A DNA stretch of 64,000 nt from Endocalyx cinctus (lineage: Eukaryota; Ascomycota; Sordariomycetes; Amphisphaeriales; Apiosporaceae), in assembly GCA_001600455.1 (NCBI GenBank), contig BCKC01000006.1, forward strand, positions 3,038,001-3,102,000. The letters are read 5' to 3'. Under the pieces are notes generated by a model. It was not told the DNA's origin and ran no database searches. It saw only the letters and a program-made list of their open reading frames with translations. Numbering within the stretch: position 1 is the stretch's first letter; every line of letters begins with the position of its first letter. The position numbers and the translations under genes are program-made. Shown here one piece after another: positions 63,026-64,000 of the stretch.

Positions 63026-63724
63026 CTATTTGTCTTGTTTTTCTTCCAAGTTAACATAAACTCCTAGGCATGCCTCAGCCTTAACAGTACATTTCGACTT
63101 CAAGGCAATAATGGCCAAGAAACTTTCATTCTCATATTCCAAATGCTCATTCCCACGTGATTTCGCGCAAGCCCGACCGCAACAGTCTGGTGATCCACGA
63201 TGTGAGTATATCCCCTTTGGACACATGTATACTCTCCTCTGTCTTGGGACAATCATGAGCTTCAATTTTTGGTCTCCCTCCACTGTTTCAAAGTTGTCGT
63301 TGAGGGCAATGCAAGGATTGGAAACTTCCCTGGACGTAGTGCTATAGTTGACCTGAACAGCTTTGAGGTACCATTTGTTTTTGATCCACTTCTCTAGTCT
63401 ATCAATGCAGTAGAATTGGGCCTCACCAAGGAGTGCGACGTATTTCCCATGGTCAAAGGACTGGCTAGCTGGGTCAAAGAATAAGGGGAAGTTACCGGAA
63501 CGTAGGTACCGGAGGACTTCCTCGAATAGAACAGGATCTGAATCAATGAAATAAGACCCATCTTCATCTGCCCCGCGCCATTTGCCTGAAAGCATAGCAG
63601 AGAAGAACCCACTCTCACCCACGAGAGTTTGGCGAGACGTAATAAAATATTTCCCACCCACTTGAAGTTTGATTCGATCAGGTAAGTCTTGCATGGTTTC
63701 ATTCTTTACAGCGGATTCCGCCAT
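63026..63724 (-). CDS. BTB/POZ (T1/KCTD-type) domain protein
   Basis: This intronless gene encodes 232 residues. Residues 17-115 are a BTB domain of the K-channel tetramerisation (KCTD) subtype: IKLQVGGKYFITSRQTLVGE, SGFFSAMLSGKW, YFIDSDPVLFEEVLRYLRSG and the EAQFYCIDRLEKWI helix. Such proteins form oligomers and commonly act as adaptors for Cul3 ubiquitin ligases, but no MATH or Kelch partner domain is present. The C-terminal about 100 residues carry a cysteine cluster (CPKGIYSHRGSPDCCGRACA), perhaps a small zinc-binding lobe. Its function is not predicted further. It is the last gene in the window. Confidence 0.85.
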   Translation of the reverse strand: MAESAVKNETMQDLPDRIKLQVGGKYFITSRQTLVGESGFFSAMLSGKWRGADEDGSYFIDSDPVLFEEVLRYLRSGNFPLFFDPASQSFDHGKYVALLGEAQFYCIDRLEKWIKNKWYLKAVQVNYSTTSREVSNPCIALNDNFETVEGDQKLKLMIVPRQRRVYMCPKGIYSHRGSPDCCGRACAKSRGNEHLEYENESFLAIIALKSKCTVKAEACLGVYVNLEEKQDK

Positions 63725-64000
63725 GGTGAATGTGGGTGGCGTAATACCAGAAGAATTTATTATGTATGATGCAGAGGGTCTCGACGTAATTGGAAGACGA
63801 ATAAGCGATGGTTAGAATTTTTCAATATTTTCAGAGATTACGAGAGAGTTGTATATGCATATAAATAAATAAGTGAGAATTATAATCCGTAATAATCACT
63901 TGAAAATACGTGAATAGATTCCGTTTGTCTAAAGACTACTTACTCTAAGATAAACCGTGTCACAAAGGGCGGGTAGTGACATTCAAATTACCCCTGCATA
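63725..64000. other. Right window edge
   Basis: Upstream region of the BTB gene; AT-rich and without a supported gene. Confidence 0.5.

Overview
The window is nuclear DNA of a filamentous ascomycete (Pezizomycotina; probably Sordariomycetes, although nothing in the sequence settles the class). The evidence is compact genes with introns of about 50-110 nt (GTRNGY donors, CAG/TAG acceptors), GC-rich exons in AT-rich spacers full of poly-A/T tracts, nuclear tRNA genes with internal A/B boxes (one with an intron), and gene families typical of moulds. I resolved exon structures by hand. Every multi-exon model given keeps frame through all junctions and ends at a stop.

Layout. 1-6.2 kb is a long gene-free stretch of low-complexity DNA. 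6.3-19.7 kb holds a GNAT acetyltransferase, a small Cys protein, a Vip1-type RRM protein, a 70-residue protein, a Ser-rich coiled-coil protein, a beta-hydroxyacid dehydrogenase, and a divergent metallo-beta-lactamase/zinc alcohol dehydrogenase pair. 20.1-28.6 kb holds tRNA-Gly(GCC), a sugar-porter MFS transporter and a Trf4/Cid14-type non-canonical poly(A) polymerase. 30.5-40.6 kb is accessory in character: a secreted GH17-like glycosidase, a decayed dioxygenase-like fragment, a divergent amidohydrolase/monocarboxylate-type MFS pair, an intron-containing tRNA-Ala(CGC) and a secreted eight-cysteine small protein. 42-48.5 kb is a decayed island: two related repeats that look like old LTR or promoter fragments bracket an intact FAD-linked oxidase, with relics of a short-chain dehydrogenase and possibly an SRPK-like kinase. 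49.3-53.4 kb has a head-to-head mitochondrial pair, cytochrome c haem lyase and an ABC1/UbiB atypical kinase. 53.9-63.7 kb has a secreted protein, a heptad-repeat protein, a divergent Dal5-type MFS/carboxymuconolactone decarboxylase pair, a tubby-like protein and a BTB protein.

How genes may work together. Four divergent pairs share short intergenic regions and are the best candidates for co-regulation: MBL/ADH, amidohydrolase/MFS, haem lyase/ABC1 kinase, and MFS/CMD. Three of these look catabolic (uptake or hydrolysis plus an enzyme) and one is mitochondrial. I found no complete biosynthetic cluster, CRISPR array or intact mobile element, and no clearly new system. The most unusual things are the decayed island, two dispersed repeat families, the mixed-charge N-terminus of the poly(A) polymerase and the three CP motifs of the haem lyase.
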